Assembly: GCA_035626515.1 (NCBI GenBank)
Contig: DASPNM010000035.1
Span: 266,427-330,426 of the forward strand
Length of the DNA stretch: 64,000 nt
Reading direction: 5' to 3'
DNA from: DASPNM01 sp035626515
GTDB taxonomy: Bacteria; Bacteroidota; Bacteroidia; Chitinophagales; Chitinophagaceae
The notes under the pieces were generated by a model, which worked only from the letters and a program-made list of their open reading frames with translations, did no database searches and had not been told where the DNA came from. The translations under genes and the position numbers were made by a program. This document shows, in pieces, positions 7,450-16,604 of the stretch. Position 1 is the first letter of the stretch, and every line of letters begins with the position of its first letter.

Positions 7450-8838
7450 ATGCAGAGCAGTTTTAACAACAGGGATTTCGAGCAGTTTGTGAAGCAAAGT
7501 GCCGATCAGTACCGGATGTACCCTTCCGATAAAGTTTGGAAGAACATTCATACGGCATTGCACGGAAGAAGGCGCCTGTATTACGGACTGGCCCTTGGCC
7601 TCCTGCTGCTCACCAGCGGAGCCGTGACCTGGGTAATGCTTTCCAGCGAGCGTCCCGCTGCTTCGATGACGGCAGGCCTCCAGCTTCCTCCAGCGTCCCA
7701 ATTAGTTTCCGACAAGACCGGGGTCCAGCCTGATCTGCTCAAGCCCTCGGTGACGAAGAACAGCACCAGTTTACCTTTTGCAATTCGAGAAAACCTGCCG
7801 ATATCCACTCAGGAAGTATTTCCTTCAACTGATGAAACTACCGAAGTGAAACCAACGGTCCGCAGCGAGTATAGCCAGGTCCCGATTGTAACTGAACACC
7901 GCCCCGTATACTCACAATTGCTGCCGGTAGTTGCAAACCGCTCGCTCCCAAAAATCAATACCGAAACTCCTGCTTTAACAACTGAGGTAGCGGAGATTCC
8001 GGTAACAGAGGCTGCCGGGACCGCAGACGAGCAACATACGCAGACAAAGGAGATTTACCCGGAAACAATCGAGAGCGTGCTCAATCTTTATCATCGGGCA
8101 AAAAAGCGACTCAGCTGGCAGGTTTATTTCACCCCAACGGTGAGTTATCGGCGGCTGAGTGAGAATAACGCTTTTCTGCAGGCTACGCGCAACCTGAATA
8201 CCGCCCCCGGATATCTCTACATTCCTGACATCAACAGTGCGGTAAAACACAAGCCGGATATCGGGTTGAATTTTGGGGTGAATGCGGGTTATGCAGTCAG
8301 CAACAGGTTCAGGCTGATCGCCGGGCTGCAACTCAACATCAGCAAATACGATATCCAGGCGTCCTATGCCTACCAGCCGGAGCAGGCGACTATTTCGCTG
8401 AACACCGGATTTCGCGGCAACCACACCGTAACAGCGAATACGGTCTACCGCAATTACAACGGATACAAGGAGAATTGGCTGCGCAACCTCTATGTCTCCG
8501 CCTCCCTGCCCGTTGGGGCCGAGTTCGTGGTAAAAGGGACGAATACAAACCCGGTACTTGGCGTAGCCGGCACTATACAGCCGATTTACATCCTCGACAA
8601 CAACGCTTATCTCATTTCGACCGATTACAAAAATTACGTGGTCATTCCGTCGCTGATCAGGCAGTGGAATATCGGCACCAGCGTAGAAGCATTTGCAGGC
8701 TATTCAACCGGCAACCTGAAGTGGCGAGTCGGACCACAGGTCCGCTATCACCTGGGATCCAGCTTCCAGCGGACCTACCCGGTGAAAGAACAACTTTTCG
8801 ATTTTGGGCTGAAGGTGGGCGTTTCGCTCAACCAGTAA
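7450..8838 (+). CDS. Membrane-anchored protein with C-terminal beta-barrel domain
   Basis: Protein of 462 residues in three parts. A short N-terminal region (1-42) is conserved-looking (FEQFVKQSADQYRMYPSDKV). It is followed by one hydrophobic helix at about 43-64 and a long Ser/Thr/Pro/Glu-rich linker (about 65-205). The C-terminal part (about 210-462) has alternating strands like an outer-membrane-beta-barrel domain. The N-terminal layout, directly after an ECF sigma gene, suggests a membrane-bound regulator of that sigma factor. How an inner-membrane helix and a barrel-like domain coexist is unclear; the helix might instead be an internal signal anchor. Function is not established. Confidence 0.7.
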   Translation: MQSSFNNRDFEQFVKQSADQYRMYPSDKVWKNIHTALHGRRRLYYGLALGLLLLTSGAVTWVMLSSERPAASMTAGLQLPPASQLVSDKTGVQPDLLKPSVTKNSTSLPFAIRENLPISTQEVFPSTDETTEVKPTVRSEYSQVPIVTEHRPVYSQLLPVVANRSLPKINTETPALTTEVAEIPVTEAAGTADEQHTQTKEIYPETIESVLNLYHRAKKRLSWQVYFTPTVSYRRLSENNAFLQATRNLNTAPGYLYIPDINSAVKHKPDIGLNFGVNAGYAVSNRFRLIAGLQLNISKYDIQASYAYQPEQATISLNTGFRGNHTVTANTVYRNYNGYKENWLRNLYVSASLPVGAEFVVKGTNTNPVLGVAGTIQPIYILDNNAYLISTDYKNYVVIPSLIRQWNIGTSVEAFAGYSTGNLKWRVGPQVRYHLGSSFQRTYPVKEQLFDFGLKVGVSLNQ

Positions 8839-8865
8839 GATCCGATACTAGCTGCACGCCTGAAG

Positions 8866-8894
8866 ATATCCCGGCTTCCCCCGAGCCGGGATAT
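8866..8894 (+). terminator. Hairpin terminator after ECF operon
   Basis: Perfect 11-bp stem ATATCCCGGCT / AGCCGGGATAT with a 7-nt loop, 27 nt after the stop of the barrel protein. The T-run that follows is short (TCGTTT), so efficiency is uncertain. The structure separates the sigma-factor unit from the lipoprotein-uvrC unit. Confidence 0.65.
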
Positions 8895-8920
8895 TCGTTT
8901 ATGCGCGGCTGCCTTTCAAT

Positions 8921-8928
8921 TAATTTTG
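8921..8928 (+). promoter_or_regulatory. TAnnTTTG -7 box for lipoprotein-uvrC unit
   Basis: TAATTTTG is followed by CCGG and then the GTG start of the lipoprotein gene. The predicted transcription start falls on or next to this GTG, another candidate leaderless mRNA. A TTTATG sequence 17 nt upstream is only a weak -33 match. Confidence 0.4.
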
Positions 8929-8932
8929 CCGG

Positions 8933-9514
8933 GTGAACCTAAAATTTGTCTTTGCCCCTCTCATTTTCGCCGCCGCGGGCTGTGGTGAGAGAACCGAAAA
9001 GCAACCGCGCGGAGAGTCCTTTTTTCCGGCGCTTTCCTTTATTCGAAGCCAGGTAGCACACGTAGACACCGCGCTCTATTCGATTGTGCAGGTGGTGCAG
9101 CGGGACAGCTTGCCGGCGGATACCCAGTACCTCCACCGCGAACAATTTCGCGTGGCGGCGAAAGATTTTCTCGACCTCCCCGACATTGCGCAAAAAAAGC
9201 TGCGCAGGAAATATGTTGAAGAAAAACTCTACGACGAGACGCTGAACCGTGTGGTGCTTCGGTATGTCCCGGCAGATCCCGAAAAAGCGGAGCTGCAAAA
9301 GCAGGAGGTGCTTATAGCACCGGACCCGTCGGGAGATAAGGTCACCAGCATCTTCATCGAGCAGGTCCGGACCAGCCGCGACAGCTCAGTTCATAAAAAA
9401 TTGTTATGGCAGGTAGACCGCAGCTTCACGGTCACCACGATACTGCAGAGGCGCGCGCAACCCGAAACCACAACCATCGTCAAAGTGATCTGGAACGAGG
9501 AGAGTGAAGAATGA
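8933..9514 (+). CDS. Hypothetical lipoprotein upstream of uvrC
   Basis: Protein of 193 residues with a lipoprotein signal: hydrophobic stretch 3-15 and lipobox AAAGC with the modified cysteine at residue 17. The mature part is charged and strand-rich (LHREQFRVAAKDFLDLPDI, then YDETLNRVVLRYVP). I do not recognise a named domain; homologous-looking small lipoproteins precede uvrC in related Bacteroidota, which is recollection rather than evidence here. The start is GTG. Its stop overlaps the uvrC start as ATGA, so translation is probably coupled. Confidence 0.75.
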   Translation: MNLKFVFAPLIFAAAGCGERTEKQPRGESFFPALSFIRSQVAHVDTALYSIVQVVQRDSLPADTQYLHREQFRVAAKDFLDLPDIAQKKLRRKYVEEKLYDETLNRVVLRYVPADPEKAELQKQEVLIAPDPSGDKVTSIFIEQVRTSRDSSVHKKLLWQVDRSFTVTTILQRRAQPETTTIVKVIWNEESEE

Positions 9515-11349
9515 CCGCGCAGGAATTTCAAAATATCGCCGCCACCATCCCGGTGCAGCCGGGCATCTATAAATATTTTGATGCCGCCGGACAGCTCCTG
9601 TACGTGGGGAAAGCAAAGCATTTGCGCAAGCGGGTGGCATCCTATTTCAGCAAGACGCTCACGAGCTACAAAACACACGAGCTGGTGCAGCGGATCGCCC
9701 GCATCGAGTTCACCATTGTGAGCTCCGAACAGGACGCTTTTCTGCTCGAGAATTCGCTGATCAAGGAATTTCAGCCCCGGTTCAACATCAACCTCAAGGA
9801 TGACAAGAGCTATCCCTACATTGTGATCAAGAACGAGCCCTTTCCACGGGTTTTTCTTACGCGAAGGCTGATCAACGACGGATCGGAATACCTTGGACCT
9901 TACACATCGGTAAAAAAGGTCAGGGAATTGCTGGAGTTCATCGGCCGCACCATTCCGCTCCGCAGCTGCTCACTCAACCTTACTGATAACAATATAAACA
10001 AAGGGAAATTCAAGGTTTGCCTGGAATACCACCTCGGTACCTGCAAAGGCCCCTGCCAGGCTTTGCAATCCGCGGAAGATTACGCTGCAAATCTGTTACA
10101 GGTAAAGAACCTGCTCCGCGGCAATCTCGGCCCGGTGATTCGACACTTCCGCGAAGAGATGAAACGCTGCTCCGGTAGGCTCGAGTTCGAGAAGGCGGAG
10201 CAGATTCGGAAGAAAATCGAGTTTCTTGAAAATTACCAGTCCCGTTCCGTGATCGTTTCGGCACGCGAAGCCGACTTCGATGTCTTCTCAATCCTGTCCG
10301 CGCAACTCTCTGAGGAAGCGGAAAAAGAAATCGCTTTCGTGAATTACCTGATGGTGCGCAACGGCACCGTCATTCAAACACAGACTACGCGCGTGGAATC
10401 CCACCTGGATGAGCCGGTGGAAGAACTGCTTGCCTTTTCCATCGGACAGCTGCGAACCAGCTTTCGCAGCGATGCCGGGGAAATCATTGTGCCTTTCCAG
10501 GTGAACTACCCGGAACCCGGTGTTACGCTGACTGTTCCAAAAGGAGGGGATAAAAAGAAATTACTCGAACTGTCCACACGCAACGCGGAACATTTTATTG
10601 ATGAGGTAAAGGCAAAGGAGCGACTGAAGCTGAATATTCGCAGCGCCGGGCAGTATCGGCTGCTGGAGCAGCTCCAGAAAGATCTGCAGCTGTCGCAATT
10701 GCCGGTCCACATTGAATGCTTCGACAATTCAAACTTCCAGGGGAGTTATCCCGTGTCGGCGATGGTTTGTTTTCGCAACGGGGAGCCGAGCAAAAAAGAC
10801 TACCGCCATTTCAACATCCGCTCCGTGGAAGGCATCAATGATTTCGCGTCCATGAAAGAAGTCGTTTACCGCCGTTACCGCCGGCTGCTGGAAGAAGAAG
10901 CTCCGTTTCCACAACTCGTGATCATTGATGGGGGAAAAGGACAACTCAGCGCGGCGGTCGAAGCAATCGCTGAACTGGGCGCCACGGGAAGGACCACGCT
11001 CGTCGGGCTTGCGAAAAATGAGGAAGAGATTTTTTTTACGGGCGACACGGAATCCCTGCGGCTGCCTTACCAAAGCGATAGCCTGAAGTTTCTCCGGCGC
11101 GTACGAAATGAAGTGCACCGCTTCGGCATCAGCTTTCACCGCAGCAAGCGCAGCAAAGGAACTTTCCGGAACGAACTTGAGGATATTCCCGGAGTCGGGA
11201 AAGCCACTGCCGACATGTTGCTGAAAGAATTCCGCTCCGTAAAAAACATCCGGCAATTGTCGGAAAATGAGCTGGCAAAGATTGTTGGAAAGGCCAGGGC
11301 GAAGCGGATCCGCGATTATTTTGCTGAACCCCGGGCGGGGGCCGGATAG
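9511..11349 (+). CDS. uvrC: UvrABC excinuclease subunit C
   Basis: Excinuclease subunit of 612 residues that makes both incisions in nucleotide-excision repair after UvrA-UvrB damage recognition. The domains are in the expected order: N-terminal GIY-YIG nuclease (about 15-95, GIYKYF ... LLYVGKA), UVR motif that binds UvrB (about 205-240), RNase-H-like C-terminal nuclease (about 385-540, with IDGGKGQL), and tandem helix-hairpin-helix (about 550-605, DIPGVGKATADMLL). It overlaps the upstream lipoprotein gene by 4 nt. A hairpin terminator follows shortly after the stop. Confidence 0.97.
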   Translation: MTAQEFQNIAATIPVQPGIYKYFDAAGQLLYVGKAKHLRKRVASYFSKTLTSYKTHELVQRIARIEFTIVSSEQDAFLLENSLIKEFQPRFNINLKDDKSYPYIVIKNEPFPRVFLTRRLINDGSEYLGPYTSVKKVRELLEFIGRTIPLRSCSLNLTDNNINKGKFKVCLEYHLGTCKGPCQALQSAEDYAANLLQVKNLLRGNLGPVIRHFREEMKRCSGRLEFEKAEQIRKKIEFLENYQSRSVIVSAREADFDVFSILSAQLSEEAEKEIAFVNYLMVRNGTVIQTQTTRVESHLDEPVEELLAFSIGQLRTSFRSDAGEIIVPFQVNYPEPGVTLTVPKGGDKKKLLELSTRNAEHFIDEVKAKERLKLNIRSAGQYRLLEQLQKDLQLSQLPVHIECFDNSNFQGSYPVSAMVCFRNGEPSKKDYRHFNIRSVEGINDFASMKEVVYRRYRRLLEEEAPFPQLVIIDGGKGQLSAAVEAIAELGATGRTTLVGLAKNEEEIFFTGDTESLRLPYQSDSLKFLRRVRNEVHRFGISFHRSKRSKGTFRNELEDIPGVGKATADMLLKEFRSVKNIRQLSENELAKIVGKARAKRIRDYFAEPRAGAG

Positions 11350-11362
11350 GGGCAAAAAAAAT

Positions 11363-11393
11363 GGGGCCCGGATAGAAATCCAGCCCCGTTTTT
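11363..11393 (+). terminator. Terminator after uvrC
   Basis: Stem GGGGC / GCCCC, with an inner GGAT / ATCC continuation and a small internal bulge, followed by TTTTT. It lies 13 nt after the uvrC stop on the same strand. Confidence 0.75.
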
Positions 11394-11512
11394 AAAATCC
11401 AATATCCTATGAAAAACCGAGACGAAAATACAACAATTATCCAATTTTCCTATAGGGCTTTTACTATTTTTCAAAGATTTTTTATTCCCTCAGAATGAAA
11501 AGCTTACAATGT

Positions 11513-11541
11513 AAAAAAGCCTCCATGTCGGAGGCTTTTTT
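11513..11541 (-). terminator. Terminator after gldN (end of gld operon)
   Basis: Stem GCCTCC / GGAGGC with a 5-nt loop, flanked by A6 and T6 runs. On the minus strand it lies 30 nt past the gldN stop and has a proper U-tract; the symmetry could also stop rightward transcription from uvrC. The rest of the gap between uvrC and gldN is AT-rich and holds no other gene I can support. Confidence 0.85.
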
Positions 11542-11570
11542 GAAAGATTAAAAACGGTGCGGCACGGAGC

Positions 11571-12596
11571 TCAATAAGACCAGAGATCCTGCTCGTAATT
11601 GAATATTTTTTCCTTCACGTTCTCGCCCTCCAGCAGCGCAAGGATAGGATCTCTGCGATCCACCAGCTGCCTCAGGTTGAGCATGCGCGGGTTGTCCAAA
11701 GTCGACTTCACAATGTAGCTGCTGAACATCCGGCTTTCGAACAATTCCTCCCATGTCATACGGCTCTGGCCCATGTTCTTGGGATTATATACTTCGGCCT
11801 TTGCCAGCATGGGACGTAAGTCCGGATAATACACCCAGAAGAGGACAGAAGAGCCTCTTTCCTGGCCATTCGGCAAGTATTCGGTTTTCAGCGGAGCAAT
11901 TCCAAGTATGCGCACAAACATGCGGCTGGCTTCGCGGTCAAATACCCATTCTTCCTTGATCCGCAGTTTCACCACGGAATTTGCATCGAATGCGGCGCGG
12001 GTAATTACCCTACCCACCACCTTAGTCACGTCATTAATGTCGTACTTCAGAGCCGTGTCCACTTTTCCGGCTGTGATCAGGCTGAGATCAGTGGTTGACA
12101 TCGGCGTGGTGAACCGGTCGTCGGCGAAAGCCGTCACCTCGCCGCTGTTCACGGCTTTCAGCAACATGTTGATGAAAAGCTGGCTGCCATTATCGTCTAC
12201 CGCGTTGTAGCGGAAGGTTTGATTCATTTTTTCCCGCAGGTCGAGCTCACGCCAGACTTTCTCCGCATAAAGCGCGTCGTCCCAGCGCAGGTGCTCATAC
12301 GGCAAAGGAGAACGCGCCGTAAGGCTGCTCTTGTCGAAAGCGTTGTCGTTGCGGAGCGATTTGCGCACCGCAGTATCGGACATGCCGATAGAATCATAGG
12401 TGATCGGCAGGTCCGCATAAGGGTCGTAACCCGGCTGGGTGTTCACATTCGTCACCTGGTTGATGGGGCGACCACTCGTATCCACAACGGTCGGGTTGTT
12501 CGTCCTCCTGCGCGGCTGGCGCTGGGCGCTGGCCTCATCCGCCACCAGGGCGGCCGCAAGAAGAAACAAACCTGACTTAATTACTAAACTTCTCAT
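11571..12596 (-). CDS. gldN: Gliding motility / type IX secretion protein GldN
   Basis: GldN/PorN protein of 341 residues with a signal peptide (about 1-24, ending ASAQ) and an Arg-rich start to the mature chain. Recognisable family segments are RSPLPYEHLRWDDALYAEKVWRELD (split over residues about 95-120) and VFWVYYPDLRPMLAKAEVYN. GldN forms the periplasmic ring of the type IX secretion system with GldK at the outer membrane. It is the last gene of the gldK-L-M-N operon, 7 nt after gldM, followed by a strong terminator. Confidence 0.95.
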   Translation of the reverse strand: MRSLVIKSGLFLLAAALVADEASAQRQPRRRTNNPTVVDTSGRPINQVTNVNTQPGYDPYADLPITYDSIGMSDTAVRKSLRNDNAFDKSSLTARSPLPYEHLRWDDALYAEKVWRELDLREKMNQTFRYNAVDDNGSQLFINMLLKAVNSGEVTAFADDRFTTPMSTTDLSLITAGKVDTALKYDINDVTKVVGRVITRAAFDANSVVKLRIKEEWVFDREASRMFVRILGIAPLKTEYLPNGQERGSSVLFWVYYPDLRPMLAKAEVYNPKNMGQSRMTWEELFESRMFSSYIVKSTLDNPRMLNLRQLVDRRDPILALLEGENVKEKIFNYEQDLWSY

Positions 12597-12603
12597 TGCT
12601 CCA

Positions 12604-14130
12604 TTATTTAATGTAATAGATAAGAGACGGCGCGGAAGCGGTCCTTCCGTCCGGTTGTCTTACCCTGATATTATCAATTGTTACCAATTTTCCTGGTTTC
12701 ACATGCGTGTTGATCGCGGTGCGAACTGCGCCTTCAAACGCGTTACCCTGCACAGGCACCGAAACGATGTCCCCGTCGTCGGTATCACAGGTAAACGTAA
12801 AGCTCACCACCTGGTATTGAAGCTCGAACGGGAAGTTCTTGATACCGGCCGCTACACCCCCCTGTGCGCGGAACGCACCTGCGGTCATGTTCGCACCGCT
12901 GGGCTGACCACCCACATACGCCTGCGATTCCGGAATGGTGCGTACGCGGAACTGGGCAGCGCCCGCCAGCTTCCCATCCACCATCACGTTGATCCGGACG
13001 TCATCGGCCACGCTGTTCACGCGGGCGATGTACTTACCCGGGCCGACCCGGGTGAGGGAGCCTTGGGTAATGCTGGCCTGCACCTTGTCGTCCCCGCCGC
13101 CGCTGGCCGCAATGGTGACCGGGTTGTCCACTCCTATATAAAGAACATTCATTTTGTCCAAAGCGATGGACGCGTTGGCCGAGCCAACCGTATATTCAAC
13201 GTTCTTTTCAATAGTTTGTTGCACACCATTTTGATCCTTAAACGAAATTCGAACCGGAACGCTCCGGCTGCCAACGCCACCGGCCTGCATTTTAAGAACG
13301 GCCTGGCCGTCCGGCCCAATCGGAACATTTTGTCCGCCAATTGTGATGCTGGGAAGTGCAGCCTTACTAAACGCACCAACGCCTGCCGTAATCTCGAGCT
13401 CCTGGCCGGGCATCAAATAGGTTGAGTTTTGACCCACAATCGCCGCATAAGTGTCGAATATTACTTCCACTTTACCGACTTGTTCGTGGCAAAATTGCAC
13501 TAACCTATTCTCAGTAGTCCTTACATCATTTTGAAACTTACTTAGGATGGTTAATGCGGCGACGGTTGGAACCATATGGAAGTAGGCTCTTTCCCATGTT
13601 TTGTTTGACTTGCTTTGTGTTCTTGGTATTTCCAGGTCTATGGGTAAGCTCGCGCGAAATGCGGAATCGATTTTAGGATCAATCTTAGTAAGTATGTTGG
13701 CCTTGTACTCGGTCAACATCTGAAGTAATTTCTTGCCTTCTCCTTTGTCAACGAACATCCTGGTGGCGATATCGAGATTGTCCGACTTAAAGCTTCTCTT
13801 AGTGATATCCCCTCCCGCAAGCCTGATGATTTCATCCTTTTTGCTTTGAATATAATTGTAGATCGCCGCCGAATACTGCTGCACTGCCTGCGCTTTGGGA
13901 TACCAGATGTTTGCTCTTTCGGCCGTCTCCGGTGTCCTCATTTTATCCTGCAATGATTTCAAAATTGCTGACGTCGAGGTATTCACCGTGGTATTGGTAG
14001 TTTCCAAACTCTTATTAACCGTTTTAAAGGCGTTGAGGATCTCAGACGACACGTTCAGGGCCAGCAGGGCCGTCAGAACGAGGTACATCATGTTGATCAT
14101 CTTTTGCCGGGGCTCGCGAGGTAAAGCCAT
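12604..14130 (-). CDS. gldM: Gliding motility / type IX secretion motor protein GldM
   Basis: GldM/PorM protein of 508 residues: a short cytoplasmic N-terminus (ALPREPRQKMINMMYLV), one transmembrane helix (about 12-33), then a long periplasmic part of four domains. With GldL it forms the proton-driven motor of the type IX secretion and gliding apparatus; the periplasmic shaft contacts the GldK-GldN ring. Length and the N-terminal signature match the family. It lies between gldL and gldN in conserved order. The start is ATG at 14130. Confidence 0.96.
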   Translation of the reverse strand: MALPREPRQKMINMMYLVLTALLALNVSSEILNAFKTVNKSLETTNTTVNTSTSAILKSLQDKMRTPETAERANIWYPKAQAVQQYSAAIYNYIQSKKDEIIRLAGGDITKRSFKSDNLDIATRMFVDKGEGKKLLQMLTEYKANILTKIDPKIDSAFRASLPIDLEIPRTQSKSNKTWERAYFHMVPTVAALTILSKFQNDVRTTENRLVQFCHEQVGKVEVIFDTYAAIVGQNSTYLMPGQELEITAGVGAFSKAALPSITIGGQNVPIGPDGQAVLKMQAGGVGSRSVPVRISFKDQNGVQQTIEKNVEYTVGSANASIALDKMNVLYIGVDNPVTIAASGGGDDKVQASITQGSLTRVGPGKYIARVNSVADDVRINVMVDGKLAGAAQFRVRTIPESQAYVGGQPSGANMTAGAFRAQGGVAAGIKNFPFELQYQVVSFTFTCDTDDGDIVSVPVQGNAFEGAVRTAINTHVKPGKLVTIDNIRVRQPDGRTASAPSLIYYIK

Positions 14131-14207
14131 GACGAGTTATAGGTTTATTTTGTTTTTAATGTTCTTAAAATCATGGATACGGACCCTGAAATGAACACGT
14201 CGGTTTT

Positions 14208-15026
14208 TTACCGGCCCCCTCCCTGCATCGCGCTCAACATATTGCCGTAGATCGAATTCAGGCGCCCCAGGTTGTTCGCCAAAAGCGCGATCTGGTCGTG
14301 CGCTTTGCGTGCGTCGGCCACGCTCCCTTCCATCGCCTGTGATGCCTGCACCAGGTTGCTGTAAAACTGGTTCATCGCCTTCAGGTGATTGTTGGTATCC
14401 TGCAACTCCAGCTCATAGATCGTGTTGAGCGAGGAAAGATTTTTCGTGAGCACCTGTACCTGCTCGTGGAATTGCTTGGTTCCCTCGGCGGCACTGTTGA
14501 AGTGCTGCATGCTGGTGGCCGCGCCCATGTACGCATCTTTCATCGTAGTCAACGCGGTCGTGGCTTCGCGGGTCTTAGCTGTGTAATCGGTAGTAGCAGA
14601 AACGACATCGGTAATGTCCGACATCTTGTCTACAGTATTTCCAAGTTTCTTAAAGTTTTCGCTCAGTCGCCCCAAATTAGCGGGAGTGATATCGGCCTCG
14701 CGCAGCATGTCCTCAAGCTTGGTCAGTGCAGGATTGCCTGTAGCATTCGGAAGCACCAGTGGGGTGGGCTTGAAATCCGGGTCCAGATCGGGGTGTTTGT
14801 TAATATCCGGAAAATAACGCTGCCAGTGTGGTTCTTCCGGCGGAGGAACCATGAATGCCATCACCAGGAACACGATCACCTCAGACAGCAGTCCAATTGT
14901 GATCATTTCGTCTGCCAGCGGCCAGTGACGGATCTTAAACAAGGCACCGAGAATAACCACCGCGGCAAAAAAAGCGAAGATGAAATTGAGAACAATCTGC
15001 CCATGGTGGGTCTTGAAGAAACGCAT
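14208..15026 (-). CDS. gldL: Gliding motility / type IX secretion motor protein GldL
   Basis: GldL/PorL protein of 272 residues with two transmembrane helices (about 10-30 and 40-60) joined by the short loop KIRHWPLADE, followed by a cytoplasmic coiled-coil-rich domain. The charged residues in the helices, including the Glu in GLLSEV, are the family's proposed proton-channel residues. It forms the inner-membrane motor with GldM. The gaps to gldK and gldM (about 98 and 77 nt) are longer than elsewhere in the operon, but I see no terminator or TAnnTTTG box in them. Confidence 0.95.
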   Translation of the reverse strand: MRFFKTHHGQIVLNFIFAFFAAVVILGALFKIRHWPLADEMITIGLLSEVIVFLVMAFMVPPPEEPHWQRYFPDINKHPDLDPDFKPTPLVLPNATGNPALTKLEDMLREADITPANLGRLSENFKKLGNTVDKMSDITDVVSATTDYTAKTREATTALTTMKDAYMGAATSMQHFNSAAEGTKQFHEQVQVLTKNLSSLNTIYELELQDTNNHLKAMNQFYSNLVQASQAMEGSVADARKAHDQIALLANNLGRLNSIYGNMLSAMQGGGR

Positions 15027-15124
15027 AACGTGTTCGTTTTACAGGTTATTAAATTTAAAAAGTGGCCAGTTAGTTTTTTTGAAAACTGTTTTCACAAAGA
15101 AGGCCGTCAGATTTCCTGGTCTCA

Positions 15125-16444
15125 TTATTTGCCGCGACGTCCTTTGAGCGGAGCCGCCGGTAAGTCAATTACACTGCGAAATCCGACATACGATTTGGCT
15201 GAATCCTGGTATTCGTAGGTGCTGGTTCCCGTCTGCAGGTAATAACCCACATCTTTCCAGCTCCCGCCGCGGATGATCTTGCGTTTCATCAGGGGAGGAT
15301 CATCATCCTTGGCATTCCAGCGAACATCAGGGTTCATATCGTGTTGGAAGTTGTTTCTGCCTTCGTAGTAGATGGAGGAAGTCCACTCTGCCACGTTGCC
15401 CGACATGCAATACAGACCGTAATCATTCGGCCAGTAAGCATCGGCCCGCACAGTGTAAAAGCCGCCGTCCTCCGGATAATTACCGCGTCCGGGCTTGAAA
15501 TTGGCCATGAGGCATCCCTTCTTGTTGCGTAGGTAATAATTACCCCAGGGAAACATAGACTGTGAACGTCCGCCGCGGGCTGCATATTCCCACTGCGCTT
15601 CGGTCGGGAGACGGAAGTCAGACTCCTGGGTTCTTTTCTTTGAATCAAGCCAGCTGTTGAGGTAATGCGTTCTCCATTCGCAGAAAGCCGTTGCCTGCTT
15701 CCAGTTCACGCCCACAACGGGATAATTCCCGAAAGCCGGGTGCGAGAAGTAGCGCTTGGTCATCGGCTCGTTGTAGGAATAAGCGAAATCCCGGATCCAG
15801 ACGAGCGTGTCGGGGGCGATCGGAGTATCTTTCTTGATGATGAATTTCGAACGGGGCTTTCCGGCATTCTCACGTTTCGCGGCTTCCTTGAGATCGAAAA
15901 TCTCGGAATGATAGATGAGCTTGCTTGCGTCAATCTCTTTTCTGCCGTCAATTCTGTCTTCGGGCGAAAGAATCAGGTCGGTCTGTGCCAGCTGCTCGAT
16001 GACCTTCGGGTCATTCCACTTCACCGTTTTCATCTTGGCCCAGTCTACGTATTCATTGCCATCAGCTCCTGCCTTCACGTATTGCAGCCGGCGGGCGGCG
16101 ATAGAATCCCGCACCCAATAGACAAACTGGCGATATTCGTTGTTCGTAATTTCGGTAGCATCCATCCAGAAACCGCTGATGGAGACCGAGCGGTTTCTTG
16201 CGCTGAAAGCGAAAGCAGGATCCTCATCGCTGGGACCCATGTGGAAAGTACCCTGTGGCACATAGACCATGCCCGGCGGACGCGGCAGCGTATACTTGCT
16301 TCCGGGGGCAATTCCATGCACCTGGCCGTCATTCGGCAGACTCCCACCTTTGCCTTTGCTCTTCTTTCCCAGAATTCCGCAACTGCCGAGCATAAACACT
16401 GCAGCAAATGCCATCAGGGCATAGTAAAGGTTTTTCATTTTCAT
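15125..16444 (-). CDS. gldK: Gliding motility / type IX secretion lipoprotein GldK
   Basis: GldK/PorK lipoprotein, 439 residues from ATG 16444. The lipobox FMLGSC follows a short hydrophobic signal, and the rest is a formylglycine-generating-enzyme-like (SUMF1) fold: PGMVYVPQGTFHMGPSDED near the start, then RLPTEAQWEYAARGG and VAEWTSS. It forms the outer-membrane-associated ring of the type IX system with GldN. A longer frame reaches TTG-like codons to 16495, but the promoter box at 16464-16471 lies inside it and the extra residues do not look like a signal peptide. First gene of the gldKLMN operon. Confidence 0.95.
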   Translation of the reverse strand: MKMKNLYYALMAFAAVFMLGSCGILGKKSKGKGGSLPNDGQVHGIAPGSKYTLPRPPGMVYVPQGTFHMGPSDEDPAFAFSARNRSVSISGFWMDATEITNNEYRQFVYWVRDSIAARRLQYVKAGADGNEYVDWAKMKTVKWNDPKVIEQLAQTDLILSPEDRIDGRKEIDASKLIYHSEIFDLKEAAKRENAGKPRSKFIIKKDTPIAPDTLVWIRDFAYSYNEPMTKRYFSHPAFGNYPVVGVNWKQATAFCEWRTHYLNSWLDSKKRTQESDFRLPTEAQWEYAARGGRSQSMFPWGNYYLRNKKGCLMANFKPGRGNYPEDGGFYTVRADAYWPNDYGLYCMSGNVAEWTSSIYYEGRNNFQHDMNPDVRWNAKDDDPPLMKRKIIRGGSWKDVGYYLQTGTSTYEYQDSAKSYVGFRSVIDLPAAPLKGRRGK

Positions 16445-16463
16445 ACACTTAAAGGGTATTGGG

Positions 16464-16497
16464 CAAATATAAGATTTTGAGCTTTTCTCAGCCACAA
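16464..16497 (-). promoter_or_regulatory. Promoter of gldKLMN operon
   Basis: The minus strand reads TTGTG, 21 nt, then TATATTTG (16471-16464), a good match to the Bacteroidota -33/-7 pattern. The expected start site near 16460 leaves about 15 nt of leader before the gldK ATG. This supports the shorter gldK start. Confidence 0.65.
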
Positions 16498-16604
16498 CAT
16501 TAATATTTATTTTTCGTGATACATAGTGAGTTTTACGGGGTAAATTCCCAAACGGAAACCAGGCTGTTTTTATTGCATTAACTCAAAATTAATTGTGGGC
16601 TCTT

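Noticed and set aside
11400..11510. Possible small RNA or leader peptide between uvrC and gldN
   Set aside because: Short ATG frame at 11409 and AT-rich sequence, but no promoter, no conserved fold and two terminators nearby explain the structure.
12439..13425. Long open frame antisense to gldM/gldN
   Set aside because: Opposite gldM and part of gldN, no recognisable domain, no promoter.
16445..16495. Extended N-terminus of gldK
   Set aside because: It contains the promoter box and does not form a signal; the lipobox follows ATG 16444 or 16438.
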